A program made the position numbers and the translations under genes. A stretch of DNA of 64,000 bases from Monarcha castaneiventris obscurior (lineage: Eukaryota > Chordata > Aves > Passeriformes > Monarchidae). Location of the stretch: positions 16,489,001-16,553,000 of the forward strand of contig JAMPIT010000434.1 in NCBI GenBank assembly GCA_026261815.1, given 5' to 3'. The notes beneath the pieces were generated by a model. The model searched no databases, was not told the origin of the DNA, and saw only the letters and a list, made by a program, of their open reading frames with translations. Below are positions 49,601-62,325 of the stretch, piece after piece (within the stretch, counting starts at the first letter, position 1; each line of letters starts with the position of its first letter).

Positions 49601-51829
49601 TTGCACCACCTCTTTCTACACACTCAGTTGCCAAAGCCAAATGACAGAGAAGAAAGAAGACACCTCCACCATGCCACAGCTGCCAGCATGACCAGGATGC
49701 CTCAGAAGATGTCTTTCCCTGAATAATGGTTCATACTCTGCATACAAGCAAGGAAAAAACCTGTTGGTGCTTTGTTACATGCAGATGGACTGCCACTAGA
49801 TGGAAAAAGCAAAATCTGTTCACTTGTAGCAAATGCTGGGGGGAAGAACCAAACCACAAAACGAATACAAACCACAAAATAAATGCCTGATCATCATTCA
49901 CATCTACTTCTGCCTGAGTATCAAGCTTGATGGCCTACCAGTTTATCAGGGCTGCTGCCAACAAGACCTTCAATTCCTCATAGCTGGCAGCACAGAACAT
50001 GGAAGCACAGACCAGAATCTACTGATGCTCAGCAGACACAAGGTTACAAATGAGAGCTGCTGTTTTAAAGTATGATACAACTTTTCAAAGAGGAGTACTC
50101 CAACTGTCTCCCTTTATCTGTAAAGATCTTTATTTACCTGTGTGACTGTGGAAAGTTTGTTGCATTTATCCACAAGCCAAAGGGAAGTAGAGATTAGTCT
50201 TTCATGTGAGACACAATCTGAATGTCTGCCTAAACCAACACAAACTAAATACTCTATAATCTCTCAGTAAATTAGTTTTACCTTTTTGGGACTGGAGGAA
50301 ATACCAGTAAGCTTAAAAACAGGAAGCTGAAAATAAGGCACCAGCAAAATTATATCATTTGTTTAACACAGTAGGGAGGAAAATTCAAGAAATATGGTGG
50401 CCATAAGATGATCATTTTTCCTTCACTTTGTTCCATAATTTGGATTTGAGAAATTCTTCAACGAATGCATGTAACTTGCAGGCATTCATTGCTAACAGAC
50501 AGAGTTCATCAGATTTCCTCTGACCCAAAGTGACTACCCAGGCTGCCTTGCCCCATCATCCCCTGCCCTTTGACCAACAATTTCCCACTGCCAATATCCT
50601 TCAGAAATAACTTGGGAAGCTTCTGCTCCAGCAAAGATCTGGATGCTTCCTGTGGTGGTAGCAATTGTGTTAAGGTTATCCTTTTCAAATAGGTTGTTTT
50701 AAAACTTAACTTTCAGAAAACACACATTAAAAAATTAAGTTATATTAACCTGGGATATTTTATCCTCAAACTCAGAAAACTGGTTCTGCTGCTTGAGAAA
50801 TTGTTGCTATTGATGATTTTCTTACCTTGACCAGTGCAGCTACTGGCCCTCCCAAATCTCCATTGGTTTACCTCTTCTGCTAGTTTGACTCTCTTCCCTC
50901 TTACGTCTTCTCAGAGCCCCAGTTCTCTGAGCTGTTTTCCTGCTGAGTCCTTGGCCAGCTGGGCTGGTCGCCCCCAGCCACCACTGCCTTCCCAGAGTCA
51001 GTACCCACTCCTGCAGAGGGCTGCCATGTCCTGCCAGCTCCCTGAGGTGACCCCTCCCTCCTCTTGGTCTTCACTCCTCCTTCTTATCATACATCCATTA
51101 AGTTCTAGCACAGGATCAATGCAAGCACAAAAAATACAGGCTCTGTGCTGGGCCCACAGCAGCTTTGATGGGCAAAGTCTGACTCTGCGTGCATGAGCTG
51201 AATCAGGCTTAATTACTCTTTAGAGTTTATGTACACACAGCTTGATCAGAAACAAGAAAAATGAAATCATTTTCTCACTAAAACACAGTCTGAGGTTAAC
51301 ATCCAAGCTAGAAAACATGAGACCAAAAACTTGTGATTTGACAAAGTTACCAATGACTGAAATCCCGCTCCAATGACAAGAAATATCAAGCAACCTAAAT
51401 AACCAGCTTGATGAGCTACAACTGTAATCAGCTTCCTAATGGTTCTGGTACCTGCTCATTACCTGTACTTCTCTGGAACCATTTTTCAAGAAAAGTTATA
51501 AAAGTAATCTGTTTTCATAGGTTATTTTTACACAGCTGTTTAGAGCATTATACATTCACCTGCTGAAAGGATGTTAAATCAGCTTCACAAATATTTAATC
51601 AAGCTACAGCACAACTTTGCTCCTCTCTTTCTATAAAGACAAATAGCTGTGCCTCGTGGTTGCTGTAGTTACATCTTACTAGAGAAACATCCAGGCTGTT
51701 CTCCCTTTAGGTTTGAGACTTCCTTCCTAGAGCTCTGGGTCAGCTAAAATGCTAACTATAGCTTTTTAGAGAGAAAATCTACTATTGTCAGGATATTTCA
51801 CTGGCTTTGTGAAAGAGTGTATGTGGGTT
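46651..51829. other. Intergenic, nothing recognised
   Basis: No supportable gene. The open frames at 47095-47544 (minus) and 50834-51196 (plus) have no domain or family pattern I recognise and are treated as chance. Confidence 0.5.
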
Positions 51830-51950
51830 TTCAGGGGTTTAAGGTGAAGTGTTGTTTGGGTTAGATTTTTGAGGAGTTTTGGGGATTTTGAAGTTGTTTT
51901 TTTTGGGGGGAGGGAGGGGGTTGGTTGTGGTGTGGGTTTTTTGGGAGTCT
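51830..51950 (+). repeat. G/T-rich low-complexity tract with potential G-quadruplex
   Basis: The plus strand alternates G and T runs, with ggggggagggaggggg at 51905-51920 and further ggg runs downstream. Strong strand asymmetry. May be simple-repeat decay. Confidence 0.6.
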
Positions 51951-54900
51951 GATTTTTACAGAATACAGAATACTCGAGAGTGCTGAAATAATAACTCCGT
52001 AAAGCTCATTTCTATAATAATATATTCACTGAAATGAAAGGTCAGAATTGATGTGATGAAATATATAGCTGTCCCTCTTCTTCATGTGGTATAAATTTTG
52101 TTAAAGCTAATAAAAAAAAAAAAAAAGTCAGAAGAGATTTAAGTACTGCATGTTGTTCCTCAGAGAGCTTTCAGAAGTCTTTCCCAGAAATACTGTGGAG
52201 TTTTTTAATTCCAGCAATGAATTTCACTCAAAGAGTGATAATTATTTGTGGTTTAGGTTGCATGTATCGATGTTCAGGCTCAATCAGAGTGTTGACTATG
52301 GCTGCCTGGGTGTTTGCATGAGTGTGACAGAAAACAAGCTCTCTGCTCCAACAGATGGTGGAGTTCCAGCATGGAAGCAGTTTCACTGCTGGGCAATGCT
52401 GAACCTGTGCCAGACTTGGAAATAGAAGGGACCTTGTTCTGCTTCAAACTCAGCCTTGTCCAGCATCACGCAGTGACACTTGGAGGTCTTTCAAGAATGT
52501 GTGTCACAGGCCCTGCTAGAGCAGATATAACTGCTGCACAGCTCTGTGCTGCATGAATGCTGCTCCCATGCATGTTTACAAAGTTGCTACTGAATAATGA
52601 AAGGACATTTGAAAACATCTCTTTCTAAAGACATATGTGAAATGTATGTTTTCCCACTACTAAACTAAAGTCATCAACACAATAGAAGAAGCAGTGAAGA
52701 TGGAATCTAGGAGAGTACTGAAGAAGGAGGGAAAGGTAAGCAGTATCTAATAGGCATGACATGTTTGTTAAGCTGTTCCTGTTACTCTACTTCACTAAAC
52801 CTGTTCTTCTATGTCACTTCAGAAGCCCCAGTCAACAACTCCTAAATGGATCACAAGGGGCTGGATACCCTCTTTGCTGAATTGCAGCCATACAAATCCA
52901 GCTTCGGGGCCAACACATTACCTGCTGCAGACAGGTGTCTGGAAATGACTGAGATAGGTAAGTAAAATACTGATGAGTTAGTACAGGAGAAAGTGATAAA
53001 AATTGCATGGGATCCCTCAGGCTGCAAAGCCCATCAGGTGATAGAACAGACTTACAAAATCATTGGCGACAAAAGACAGTGAGTAGGGAACAATTCTTCA
53101 GTGTTTCTTCCAATGAAAGACCTGCAGATTATCAGATTAAGATAGTAGCTAGTTCAGAAGAAGGGGAGACACTTTCATATAGCTCACAGCTAAAGTATGA
53201 AGCACTTTGTTGCAGGAATGAATGTTTACATAAATTCCAAAGACTCTGCAAAAAAATCTTAGAGAAGAAACCTGTCTGCCACTTTTAAATGCAGCAAAAT
53301 GGGCTGCAGATCAGAAAGCCCTGAAGCAACCTCAGCTCTGTAGTCTGGGCTGTGTCCCCTGAGCTGGTCCCACACTCCTCTTTCAGTCACTATTGCAATA
53401 TGCTGGCTCAACACAGCACTGCACTACAAGAGCTTTGGGTTTCACCAGGTATGTGGCCATTCCTATTTTCTGTCATTTGCCTGCAGGACCATGAACCTGA
53501 CAGCAGCATTTGTGGGCTGTATGGTGAGCAGAGCACTGCACCACCGTGCACTTGGGTTCCCTGTATGGCCAGTTCACTTGCCTGTGCTTTGAGCCCACCA
53601 CATGTATAGAGACAGAGGAACAAGTTTCTTCCTACTGCTGTGTTTATTTATAGTAATTTGCTCAAACATGGACTTTCACCATTGAAACGTACAGCATGAA
53701 TATGCAAATAGTAAATCCCTGTCAAAAAGTAATTTAGCTAGACGCCAGGCACCTTATCTCTCCTCTTCAGTTGCATCATGACTTATCACAACTGACATTT
53801 CAGTAAGGCTGTAGTAGCAGATCCAAATTTGAACATTCATAGGGAGAAGATGCAATACAACAGCTTTGGTGTCAATAGAATGTCAGTCTCTGTCGACTTT
53901 GTTCAGACTGAACTTAATTGCAGGAACTGCATTAATAGTCAACATAAGCCATCTGTTTAAACATGTGTGTTTTGAAAAGAACTGCCATGTACAATAAACA
54001 TGCTCCACTGCAATGACTCACATATCTGCTCATGTGAAATGAGGATTCGGCATTTTCCTGGACAAAAACATTCAATTACAGGTTAGAAGTATTTTTATAT
54101 CAAGTTAATTTGTTTTCATGGCAGGTCCAGTTATCTGACTTTTTTAGGCAGTCTGGGAAGTATGTTCACTGCAGAGCTGATGAACCAAACTGTTTGGCCA
54201 ACTTTGCCTCAAGAACCTGTTTTGTGAGTCAAAGATGCACCAAGAAACATGAGCAGCTCATGACATTAAGTGGCTGACAGGCACATAGTTACAGTTGCAA
54301 AGTGTTCTTCAAAACATTTGTCCAGGTGCACATGGAGGCTGGGTACTCTGTCCCAGGTGTGAAGCAATTGTTAATTCCAAAACAAACCAAGTAAGCCTGG
54401 TGGCACTGGCAGCCTGGCTGAGTGCTGTCTGTACCCACCGTGGACTCATGGAAGGGGTAAGCATTCACCTGGATTATACATTATACTGAGCCCTGATCGT
54501 GTGTGGGGGAAACTGTTACCCTCTCCTTTGCAGGCCAAAGCTGCTTCAAGCAGCTGACACACACCTGAGCAATTACATGGGAAAAGTCAGAAATATGCAA
54601 CCTCCCATTTTATCTGTCAGACTGACTACGAAAAACAGACTTTCAGTCCTTTGTTCTTTCTTAAAAGTAATAGCTAATATGCACTTACAAGAGGGAAACA
54701 ACCTGCCATCAGCTATCACTTGTGGTGTCATTTCTAAGTAAGCTTTGTTAAATTAATCATTGTGATGCACTGGTGCCTGGACTTATTCAGCAGCAGCATT
54801 AATTATGAATCTGCTTTCATACACACTGAGCAGGGACACAGAGTCTGGCTGTGTGCTTCCCTCTCACGTGTACAGAGTAGAACTCCGTTACATTATTGGC

Positions 54901-56294
54901 AACACTTATTGGGGCCTGTATAGAGAGACTCAAAAACTGGTGGGGGAAAGGGAGGAAAAACCCCTTGTGATCCAGGTACATCATGAATTAGCAAACCCAA
55001 AATATTTCCTCACCTGAACAGTTAGCTTGACATCACTATGGCCTTGCTTTTTTGTTTTGTTTTTACCCTCAGAACCATTTTAAACTCCTGGGAGACATAA
55101 ATAAGTCTCTTATTTCCTGAACTATTCTATTGCACAAACTGATTGTTCCAATGAGGTCCAATGCTTCATTAAATTAGGAGGTCAATAATTGTGTTTTATG
55201 ATGCACTTTAATATCACCAGTTTGATCATTAAATGTTTTGTGCTTCATATACCTGAGCAAGTCCTGCTCAGTCAGTGGATTTTGTTAATGCTTCCATTTC
55301 AGTGACGTTGAAATGGATGTGGTGTAGAAGAAACCTGTAGAACTAGAGTTCTGTGTGGTGTACTGGATTGCTCCTTTCCCCTTACATCCTATTATGTCTC
55401 CTTTTGTAGTTTCCAGAAAATCTGGTAGCCCAGGCCTGTGTTAGTTTAAGCACATGTATGGCTAACAAGTCTCCTGGCACCTACCACCACTCAGTGTGTA
55501 AGGGCACCCCTAACAAGCAAAGCTGCAGTGTGCTGCCAGCTCTTTCCAAATCAGAGAACTTTAACCCACATTTGCAAAATCAGTCACCAGGGCAGTGTGA
55601 GACATGTAGGTGAGTACTGTAAAAAGAATTCACTGTTCTGGTGCATTCTGAGCCAAAACTTCTCTTCAGACTTCGCTGTATCACATGTATGATAATACAT
55701 GTTTATCTAGCAAATTGTTTTGCAATGAGGGTTCAGGGTCACTCTTCAGGAAAACACTTAACAACTCCTGTCTTCACTTTTAAACTGCTGTCAGTCTGGG
55801 TGATGCATTTGGAATTACATACTGTAAAACCTTTCATCCTTTGACTTGACATGCTTGAGTCCTGCAGCCTGTGCAGTCAAAAATCTTGTTAATTTAGGTG
55901 TAATGAGCAGAGAAATGGATCATGACTGAATCCCATGGAGTGCACCAGTAATCTATCAAAGAAGCAAGACTTCAACCTTGCTGAATTATTTTTGTCAATA
56001 TACTTTTCAGGTTTTAAGTCTTGCTTAGTTTTCTAACACTAGCATTTTATACTGATGACGGTGCATCTCACATGGATATGAAAAGTTTTTAACTTGGCAC
56101 TAATGACATTCTGAGATTCCCTTTGCATGTAATGTAAGCAGGGTCAGACCACAGATATATTTCATGTTTTTTTAAAAAGTCAAGATGGGTGAGACATATT
56201 ATTACATTTCTGGTATTAGCAAAACATGAGCAAAGCACAGAAAAGCCATCTCCTGTGTTTGGAAGGTGAAACTGAATAAAAGGAACAATGGTAG
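51951..56294. other. Intergenic, nothing recognised
   Basis: Contains an A run near 52112-52126 and short open frames only. No gene, RNA or intact element seen. Confidence 0.5.
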
Positions 56295-56612
56295 TGTGAT
56301 ATGAGGAAGCAAATATGGAGCCAAATTCTCAGTGCAACCAGAATGAACAAAAGGAAATGGGCACAGACTGAAACATGGGAAATTCCATGTAAACAAAAGA
56401 TGACACAGGAGAAGGAAGAGGAGAAAAATGCCACTTTTTTACCTTGGGGGTGGGGAAGCACTAGGACAGGCTTCCCAGAGAGGCTGTAGTGTCCATCCTT
56501 TGAAGATATTCAAAATCCAAGTGAACGTGGTCCTGAGCAGGCTGCTGTAGCAAGGGGCTGGAGTCAGGGATCTCTGGGGGGATCTCTGGGTTCCTGCCAG
56601 CATTGACTGTGC
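56295..56612 (+). mobile_element. CR1 LINE fragment, 3' region
   Basis: Contains aaatgggcacagactgaaac, gggaaattccatgtaaac, aggcttcccagagaggctgt and tccatcctttgaagatattc followed by aaaatccaag, in the order of avian CR1 3' ends. Decayed, no open frame. Confidence 0.88.
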
Positions 56613-59600
56613 CGAGATCCTGAAGCTGACTAAAAGTCATGGGCCAAAGCCATAACAAGGACTATTTTTCTTTAGGAAAAAAAGTTCTTATCAAGCAAAA
56701 GTGAAATGTGAGTGGTACTCAGTCTTCAAATAGTATTTCTTTACAACACAAACACTGAGTGGAAATATAAATAAGTGGAGCAGATTAGTACCATACTGGT
56801 AGTCCTGCCCTGCATTTGGCTTTTTACTTTATCAGTTTTTCTTCCAGTAACTTCCCTGAGATCATGCTGCATTTTGACCTTTTAAAAAAAGTCCCACGGA
56901 TTAAATCTCCCTTTGTTTTTGTTCATATCCGTGCAATTCTCAAGTGTTCTGCTCATCTCCTGTGCCCATGTAGTAACTTCCATGGGTGACAAATCATTCC
57001 TGTCAGCTGGACATGTCTGTTGTCCCATAACTTCTACCCAGTCCCCTTCCTGAAGCAACCTTAACTCATTCATTCCTAGCAAGATATCTTCAAAACAGAT
57101 GGCTAAAAAAAGCCACATACTTTTAAAGAACAATGCAGAAACATTCCAGCTGGTTCCCATACTTCTTTGTCTACATTTACTAGATGTGTCTGTTCCTTTC
57201 CAATAGACTTATTTAGGACAAGTCTTAGGAAACACACTATTGAATTAGATTTATGCTTAGGATTTATGCAGACTTGGAAAATGTTCAGTGCTCCCAGTGG
57301 GTTAAGAATAGCTCTCAGTTTTGCCAGTGTTTTCTTACTAATGGTTTTGTTTCAGATTCCTCTGGATCATACCGGAGGATCTAGCCCAGCAAAACATTCT
57401 GCTAAAGAGACAGTTGGGTTAATAAGCAACAAAGCTGTAGGATAGGTTTTGTAACTTTTCTGAACAGAAATCAGAAGTTTTATCTTAAAAATGTAAATGA
57501 TTTCTCTGATGCACTGCATCCTCTTTCAGGGCACAGGGTTAATCCCCCATCTGAGGAGAGGGGTGGATATTTTCCTTTACAGAATGCCGCTTGACAATGC
57601 CCTCACTCCCAGCCCAGGCATCCTCCATCACTGGTGGAGCAGACATGGCAGACAAACACTTAGGGCTCTACACAACTTATCTTATCCATTAGAAATCATC
57701 TGTGGAGGTTTGACTCTCCTTCTTCCCCCACAGACCAGCTAATCCAACACTGCACAGATGAATTACGGTCTTGAATCAGCTTTGACTTGAATCAGCTAAT
57801 TAGGGGTGTGAAAGTCAGCATTTACCACCACAGTCACTTTTTCACCATTTGTGACATTGCTTTTGCCAACACTCAGCATGAGCTATTTGCCTTTAACAAG
57901 CTTTATTGGGTGATCCCCCTCCTCCTCGACTTCATCTTTAGTGTCAGCTTCAGCACAGCAGTCCCTGCAGGCTGGGCAGCAGGTCGTGCTGAGCCTGTCT
58001 GACACCAGAGCTGTGTCATGCTGTTCAAGTGCATGCAGGAGCAGTGCTGGGGCCTCCAGCTCAGCTGAAGTTCTGGCATCCAGCACTGCAAAAGCCAGCT
58101 GTGGCCAATGCCCAACTCTTTCTGCAAAATGTAAGGGTTGGGGTTTCAACAGAAAGTAATTCTGGTAGGTACAGCTCTGCTATGGGCACTGGGCTGCCAG
58201 AAAGGATCAAGCAACACGTTTACAACTAGGGTATCTTCTAGAATCACAATTACATAAATAAAATAATCTGGTTGAATCACAGAAACCTCAGAGGCAAGCT
58301 GAAGTTGGCTCTGGGATTTCAAGACAACATCTGTTACTGCTATTATATTTACTGGTATGGTAAATTTAGGTTTATTGCCCACTGGAAACAGTCAGTAGTT
58401 AGCACAGGAAGATTTGACTGAAAAAAGAAAACACCCCACCAAAACCAGAACAAAGATTTGAGTTAAAGAATTCCACCTTCTGGAACCATGGACTTTCATA
58501 AAGGGCTTATAGAAATGATCCTGAATATTCATACAATGCCATTCTAAGCTACTTCATCTCATCCTTCACCTCTGTGCATGAGCAAATGAACACCTTTAGT
58601 ATAAGCCTCTTACCTGAGTGACATTTCTCAATGTCTTTCTCACCTCTTAAGACAGGGAAGAGCTCTTCCTTACAGGCAACTGAGGAACATGGTGAGACAG
58701 CCATATGAAATCCACAGCACACAGGGATGAAAGCATCAGGAAACTAAACTTGTGTGACCTCTTCTTATTCACAGCAACTGTTTAAACAGGCTGTGACTTA
58801 GTGCTTCTTCATCATAGCAATGTAATGAAGACACAAAACTTTGTCTGGTCTTCCCACTAAAAAGAAGCAACTCTAAGGTTTTTCAGATGACCTTCTTTCA
58901 CCTTGCGCTCCTTCAAATGTTTCCTGACTTTGCACTGAAGAGGCTTAGAGAGGTAAGTAGAAAAATCATTTAGATTTAACAGAACAGATGCAAAATGGAA
59001 AATCTTGTTCAGTTCTTTCCTGTCTAGAACATGCAATGCTTGACAAGGTCAGGTTCTCACTGTACCACTCAGGATAGCTAATTTTTCAGCATTAGAATAT
59101 TTATGGCCAGAAATAGAAAAGCAGCAGGAAAAGGAATAACAAAAGAAAGGAAAACAGAGCTGTCTGGTCACCTGTGGTTATCTAAGCAAAAGGGGCTGTG
59201 AATTCTGTTCACTCCTGTTTGTTGGACCCTTCCTCTTGTCCCACTGACTGTGCTCAGTTCCCAGTACCTCACCTCGATTGCCACATACTACCAGGAACCT
59301 GGGCTGTAGCTATTTCTGTTCCTGACAGGAACAAAGAACTACTGGAAGCTCTTTTCCTCTCATAAAGATACTTTAAATGCAAAGATGCAGCAGCACAAAA
59401 CATGACTTGCTTATCAATCATAATGGAGGCACAAAATACTCAAAGAAAGTAGCCCCTTCCCCACTCTGCAAGCAGCATAACACTGTGCACAGCCCAGACT
59501 GAGATGTGTAAAACACACTCCTGTGTTTTACCTCAATCACCTCAATGCAAAGTAGGTTAGTTCACAGACACTCTACAACATTAAAACTTCATTTTACCTC

Positions 59601-61959
59601 TGTTACGAGAACAGATTGTTCAGCATCAGCCTTTCCTTCTAAGACACTATGAATAATAATATAGATATTATAATATTAGAGTACATTTCAGTGCCAGTCA
59701 CCAGCATTAAGTCTGTACTGAAATGCCATTTATTTAAATATGCAGATTAATCTTACACGCTTTTTTTTTTCAGGGCACACAGTACTCGAAAACAAATAGC
59801 ATCCGATTATGTTATTCATTTTGTGAGCGTAAGGATACTGTTTGTTTTAATCAAACATCCTGCTGCAAAAAGCTATCAATAGATGTGACTCATTACCTTT
59901 CCTACCCTAGCCAAATATCATGGCCCACAATTCAGGCACCTATGCAAGCTGGAGCTCCAGCCTTGACGCAGGACAACTGCCCAGCAGGCAGTGGTTGGGA
60001 AAGGCCAGGCGAGCACTGGGTGGCCTGGTGGGCACCGCTCGTGGCACGGCGTCCCTGGCAGCCCTGCGAGAGAGATCCTCACACTGAGCAATCCCATTGA
60101 CACAGACTTCTCCAGGACAACTTCCCCAGCTTGGCAACCCACAGACAGGCTTTTCACAGATTCATACATTCATCTGATTGTTCTTTCCTCAGTTCTCTGA
60201 CGAAACTAAGAGTTAGCCACAGCAAGAGTTACTACCTAGACTAAAAAAATAGAAGAATTTTTGCCCATTAGGCCCCATCATATGTTCAGTCTTTCACCAC
60301 AGTCACTGTGGCTGACTGAAAAGTCAAGCCCCAGGAGCAGAAGTACCACCCTCCCCAAAAAGCCCTCTCAGATGAAGCACTTAGAAGCAGCATAGGTGCT
60401 GTGCTCAGCAGTGCCTCTCCAAAGCCAGTCTGAGAAATGAGAGCAGCTTAGAAGAAATGATGCAATAAATAGAATTTGATACTGCAGACACTATGCTGCC
60501 TAATCCCCAGTCTACAGGTCTGTCCTGTTAGGCTTTTTAGGTCACATATATTTGCTTCCCTTGGTATTACTTCTGAACTTTACCTGAAAAGGAGCTCAGT
60601 TACAGGAATTGCATTTTACCCTACTGTACCTCAGTATCTTGCAACTCAAATTGTATTTGAGATAACCTGACTGGATTTCTGGAAAGAAAAACATAGGCCT
60701 TGCTTTGCAGTAACATTTCTCCAGACCTGAACAGGCGTGCTCGACATAACTGCGTTTGAAAAGGCCAGCACAAGTATTACTTCCAGTGCACCTAAAACAA
60801 ATAATATTTGCTCAGCAGAACGTGAGTCCAGGATCTTGGCACAAAGACCTTCTTTTCTTCAAACAATTGTCTGAGGTTTTTCTAAATTTAAATTAGGATG
60901 TGATCTTCCAACCAGTGAGCACCACTGAACACAGCTGATCAGACTACCCCAGAACAGGAGTTTTGCTTGAAAAGAGTAATTTATGTTTACATATTTTCAA
61001 GATATTTTAGAAGTTCCAAAAACTTACGAAGATAGTATTTCTTAACTCTGAGTAGGTGTTTGCTAATGCCAGGAGATTGATTTTCTTTTTGCTGCTGACT
61101 CTAACATAAGCATTGAGGCATCATGAGTTTTTCCAGGCTGAAGTATCCAGTTGCCTTTTTGTTTGCTTATGCAGGTGTTTTACGTAATTGCCCCAATAAG
61201 GCTGACGCTTACGGAAAGCAGCTGCAGCATAGGCAGCGTTGTAGGTGTTCACCACTTACAGCTTAGCTGACCTCTAAGAGCACAGGAAAACAAGTCCTAT
61301 GCCCTCTGACAGTCAAGCAAATTGAAGTGTTCAAATTGTATTACAGCTTTGAATTGTTAATAACACCTCATAAGCAACACCCCAAAGCTCAAATGGGATC
61401 AAATACCCCAAAATGTAAAAAGACACACTAAAATAGGGGAGAACCTCACCAAAGCCGTTTTCCATCTAGTGTTGCAGTCATGTCTAGTCTAGTCTAATGT
61501 ACCTGAATAGGTACTAAATTCAAAGTTCTTATATTAAAGAACAAAATTATCAAGAAAAACATGAAGCTAAATTATTTACCAGAGAAATGTAGGCAAAGTC
61601 CATCTATCCTTCCCAGGCTTAAACTCTGCCTTTGCATTGGGTCTGCAAGTCTTCTACTGATTTTCTTTGTTCCCCTCTAACTTGCAGACCTATCATCAAA
61701 CTTCTGTGAGGAGGCTTTCTCAAAAATATATCATTTTTTAAAGAGCCTTAAAAACAGCTCAGATTCCTGTCAACCGATCAAAGATGCAGCCTTCACCTGT
61801 TTAAATACTTGACTGGATAAGCCCAGCTGCAAACCTATCTTCCTACGACAGGAAAGGAGAACTTTCTTTAAGGACTTAACTCCTTCCCTGCCTGATAAAG
61901 GATGAGACTTCAGAAGCACATTTCTTTTATGACAGTAACTGCTGTCTGCCCACTGGGCT
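56613..61959. other. Intergenic, nothing recognised
   Basis: Short unrelated open frames on both strands, including overlapping ones around 57883-58229 that look like chance. No gene, RNA or intact element seen. Confidence 0.5.
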
Positions 61960-62325
61960 GCAGAAGAGAAGGCTCAGGGAAGATCTCATTGATATGTATG
62001 AATATCTGCTGGGAGGGAGTGGAGAGGATGGAGCCAGGCTCTACTCAGCAGTATCTAGTGACACGATCAGAGGCCACGAGAACAGATTGAAATACAGGAA
62101 ATTTCACTTACGCAGGAGAAAAAAGAAAACGTTTCTGCTGGTAGGGTGGTAAAACACTGGGCTGTGTTTCCCAAGCAGATTGTGGAGTCTCCATCCTTGG
62201 AGACACTCTAAACCCAATATAACTTGGTCCTGGGCAATCTGCTGGAGCTGACTGTGCTTCCAGCAGGAGTCAGGTGATACAATCCCCAAAGGCCCCTTCC
62301 CCCCTGAGCCATGCCAGCATTCTGT
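61960..62325 (+). mobile_element. CR1 LINE fragment, 3' region
   Basis: The best-preserved CR1 piece here: atggagccaggctctactca, gcagtatctagtgacacgat, then gaaatacaggaaatttcact, gtggagtctccatccttgga and tggtcctgggcaatctgctg, ending near cattctgtg. Truncated at the 5' end and non-coding. Confidence 0.92.

Noticed and set aside
50834..51196. 120-codon plus-strand frame in the intergenic region
   Set aside because: Ser/Leu/Pro-rich with no motif and no splice or promoter context.
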